A DNA stretch of 17,751 nt, from NCBI GenBank assembly GCA_018398765.1, contig JAHBMJ010005331.1:53557-71307 (forward strand), read 5' to 3'. The stretch comes from Chromera velia (taxonomy: Eukaryota > Sar > Chromeraceae). The position numbers and the translations under genes were made by a program. Below the pieces are notes generated by a model that was given only the letters and a program-made list of their open reading frames with translations, was not told where the DNA came from and did not search any database. Below are positions 16,260 to 17,751 of this stretch, in pieces; positions within the stretch are counted from its first letter, which is position 1; the number at the start of each line of letters is the position of its first letter.

Positions 16260-16478
16260 TTGAATGAATGTTATGCCGCAGTGGATGAGTTTTTAGGATG
16301 GGCGTCATTCAGACGGAGGGTGTTTAAGACGTGTCCAGGATGGTACAGACACATAAAAGGAGACGCTCTGGCGGCCAGACATGCAGGAATCACTGGAAGG
16401 CAGCGGGCGATCGAGACACTAACAAAAGAATATGAGGAGACGATTAATAACTTTGTTGTGAACCAACTTAAAGCCTGA
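16260..16478 (+). pseudogene. Probable C-terminal tail of the LINE ORF2
   Basis: A 72-codon frame, shifted relative to the zinc-knuckle frame that ends at 16246. It reads a charged helical protein (DEFLGWASFRRRVFKTCPGW ... TLTKEYEETINNFV) with no named motif. Its position directly after the knuckle, same strand and similar base use suggest it is the end of the LINE protein after a frameshift. No poly(A) or simple repeat tail is visible after it, so the true LINE 3' end is unclear. Confidence 0.45.
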
Positions 16479-16524
16479 GTCGCTACGTCAAGCGTATAAT
16501 GGCATAAGCAAGAAAGACAGTTCC
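16479..16524. other. LINE 3' end / junction sequence
   Basis: Short sequence between the last LINE-like codon and the first possible base of the LTR. Contains GTATAATGGCATAAG; no function assigned. Confidence 0.3.
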
Positions 16525-16771
16525 TGATGGCCCCAACCGGCAGGGCGCGTGCACTTCATGACGGCCCCAACCGGCTCCAGCAACTGAAATGCATGCAAGC
16601 AAGAATGCATGCAATTAAATCGGAGATCAATCAGAAGTAACGGTTTGATCTTAGTTGAGAAGTGGACTTGAACAAGGGACCATGCATGAACATAATTACA
16701 ATCTGTGAACTCTAAGATAACCTGTATCTCCACATAGACCTTCGCTGGTCTGTAGAGATTAGGGTTTATCA
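16525..16771 (+). repeat. Putative 5' LTR of an LTR retrotransposon
   Basis: The segment ends in CA at 16770-16771, directly before a primer-binding-like sequence, and TG starts are available at 16525 and 16559. These two TG starts open a 34-bp-spaced imperfect duplication (TGATGGCCCCAACCGGC and TGACGGCCCCAACCGGC, 16 of 17 identical), so the true left end is ambiguous. Inside, ATGCATGCAA occurs twice (16589, 16605). The partner LTR would lie beyond the window, so this call cannot be confirmed here. Confidence 0.45.
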
Positions 16772-16779
16772 TGGTAGCA
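16772..16779 (+). promoter_or_regulatory. Putative tRNA primer-binding site
   Basis: TGGTAGCA is complementary to the 3' end (TGCTACCA) of typical eukaryotic initiator tRNA-Met, and it lies directly after the CA that would end the LTR. The match stops after 8 bases (AGCTGG follows). It would prime minus-strand DNA synthesis of the element whose Gag-like frame starts 48 bp later. Confidence 0.45.
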
Positions 16780-16826
16780 AGCTGGTTACCGGTCTGATTC
16801 TTTACTTTCCATTCGTTCCTCTCAAC

Positions 16827-17751
16827 ATGGGTAAGAGAGGCAAGAATAGAAATTGAGGTGAAGACGGGCGTTTCATCTCCACTCCTGCAGAAGAAGAAAC
16901 CCCCACTAATTCTTCTTCTCTGTCTGAAGCTGTTGCTGCAATCGCAAAGTCCACTGAAGTCCTTCTTGCTCTCACAGTGGCACAGCAGCAATCCAGTGGC
17001 ACGGCCGTTTCTTCGACTCTTTCTGCCGCACCTGTGTTACCCGCTCCCTCCGCCTCCCACAAATTTGCAAAATGGGAGTGTAAGCTGAAGTACGAGGATC
17101 GTTCGTACGCCGGCCGACTGAAGATTGTGTCCTCTTTTGAGGACCATCTCAAGCAGCAGCCCTCCGCTGCCCCGAAAGTGGTCGCCTCCGCTTTCAGGTC
17201 CGGTCTGGAATCCTTCCCCGACCTCCACAACCTCGTTGCTGAGCTTCCCGCCCCCTACAGAGACAGCTACGAGTACTTGAAGACCAAGATCCTGAAAGCC
17301 TCGGGAGAGAAGGAAGAGAAGCGCCTCCTTGACGCTTTCCATTCCCTTGCCACCCTTTCCTCATCGCAGCACGCAGACGCAGAGCAGTTTGGAAACGCCG
17401 TGGAGACGGCTTGTCAGCGAATGGCAACGCTGTCTCTGAGAGAAGAGCGCGTCTGTGTCTACAAAGGCACAGGCGACCCCGACGATGATGCAAACTGGAA
17501 GGTAGTGCGCCAGCAAGTCCCCCTCCTCGATCCCCTAGGGAGGCGGGATGGGCAGCTCGCCTCCCTCCTTCTCCTCAATGGCATCTCCGATCCCGAAGTG
17601 CGTGCCCAAGTCAGGAATGCACTCCCCGCTCACATGCCCTTCTATGGCGACGACGGAGCCCTGGAGAAGTTCCGAACTTTTGCCAAGCCATCTTGCTTCC
17701 TCCCAGTGACCCCCGTCCGATCTCCCTACCCGCAGTCGCAGCCCGGTGTGA
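16827..17751 (+). pseudogene. Gag-like frame of an LTR retrotransposon (partial, one early stop)
   Basis: ATG at 16827 starts MGKRGKNRN, then TGA at 16854; the same frame is open for the next 298 codons to the window end. After a Ser/Ala/Thr-rich N-terminal part comes a folded, helical region with KWECKLKYEDRSYAGRLKIV, then SFEDHLKQQ, LPAPYRDSYEYLKTKILKA, and later RNALPAHMPFYG. The last part becomes Pro-rich. The 'SYEYLKTKIL' type helix and overall layout recall the capsid part of Ty3/Ty1-type Gag, but no zinc knuckle, protease or RT is in view. GC-rich codon use contrasts with neighbouring decayed DNA, suggesting a younger or better-kept element. The lone TGA may be a nonsense mutation, or the true start may lie downstream (no early ATG) or in another exon. 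Confidence 0.5.

Noticed and set aside
1-17751. CRISPR array, bacterial operons, rRNA genes
   Set aside because: No regularly spaced identical repeats with unique spacers, no ribosome-binding-site-led gene strings, and no recognisable rRNA sequence.

Overview
The window reads as nuclear DNA of a eukaryote with a repeat-rich genome. It has long microsatellites, homopolymer G runs, non-LTR and LTR retrotransposon remnants, splice-like pyrimidine tracts, and no bacterial operon structure. The species cannot be named from sequence alone; an alga or other protist (for example a chromerid) is only a guess. No intact host gene was recognised.

Layout. Positions 1-4900 are non-coding as far as I can see: CA/TA, TG and CT microsatellites, a degenerate tandem repeat near 2225-2370, AT-rich DNA, and a small GC-rich palindromic island at 3591-3676. 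About 4900-6624 and 15171-16478 are two halves of one decayed LINE (non-LTR retrotransposon). The first half carries coiled-coil/pre-RT, finger and palm (FADD) parts. The second carries the post-RT part and a C-terminal zinc-knuckle relic. The halves overlap by about 37-45 bp, as expected if a large insertion split the LINE and duplicated its target.

The insertion is the main object. A unit of about 8.1 kb (6978-15064) is bounded by two 361-bp direct repeats, about 10% diverged with no indels. These are flanked by an identical 10-bp sequence that looks like a target-site duplication. Inside, in order, are three Gag-position open frames of unknown function, a decayed GIY-YIG-endonuclease-like segment, a linker, and a decayed reverse transcriptase split in two: N-terminal motifs and motif A at 11073-11833, then QGSPCSP, YMDD and thumb at 13654-14562. 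This endonuclease-before-RT order, direct terminal repeats without a tRNA primer site, and a Penelope/telomerase-like RT fit a Penelope-like element of the permuted (N-terminal endonuclease) kind. The RT halves are separated by about 1.8 kb holding a divergent pair of unknown open frames between clusters of a CCCGCCA/TGGCGGG motif, possibly a further nested insertion.

At the right edge (about 16525-17751) a second retroelement begins: a short putative LTR ending in CA, a primer-binding-like TGGTAGCA directly after it, and a GC-rich Gag-like frame that runs off the window with one early stop. All recognised elements lie on the + strand. The window is best read as a nested retrotransposon stack (LINE, AT-rich segment, Penelope-like element, inner insert) next to a newer-looking LTR element.
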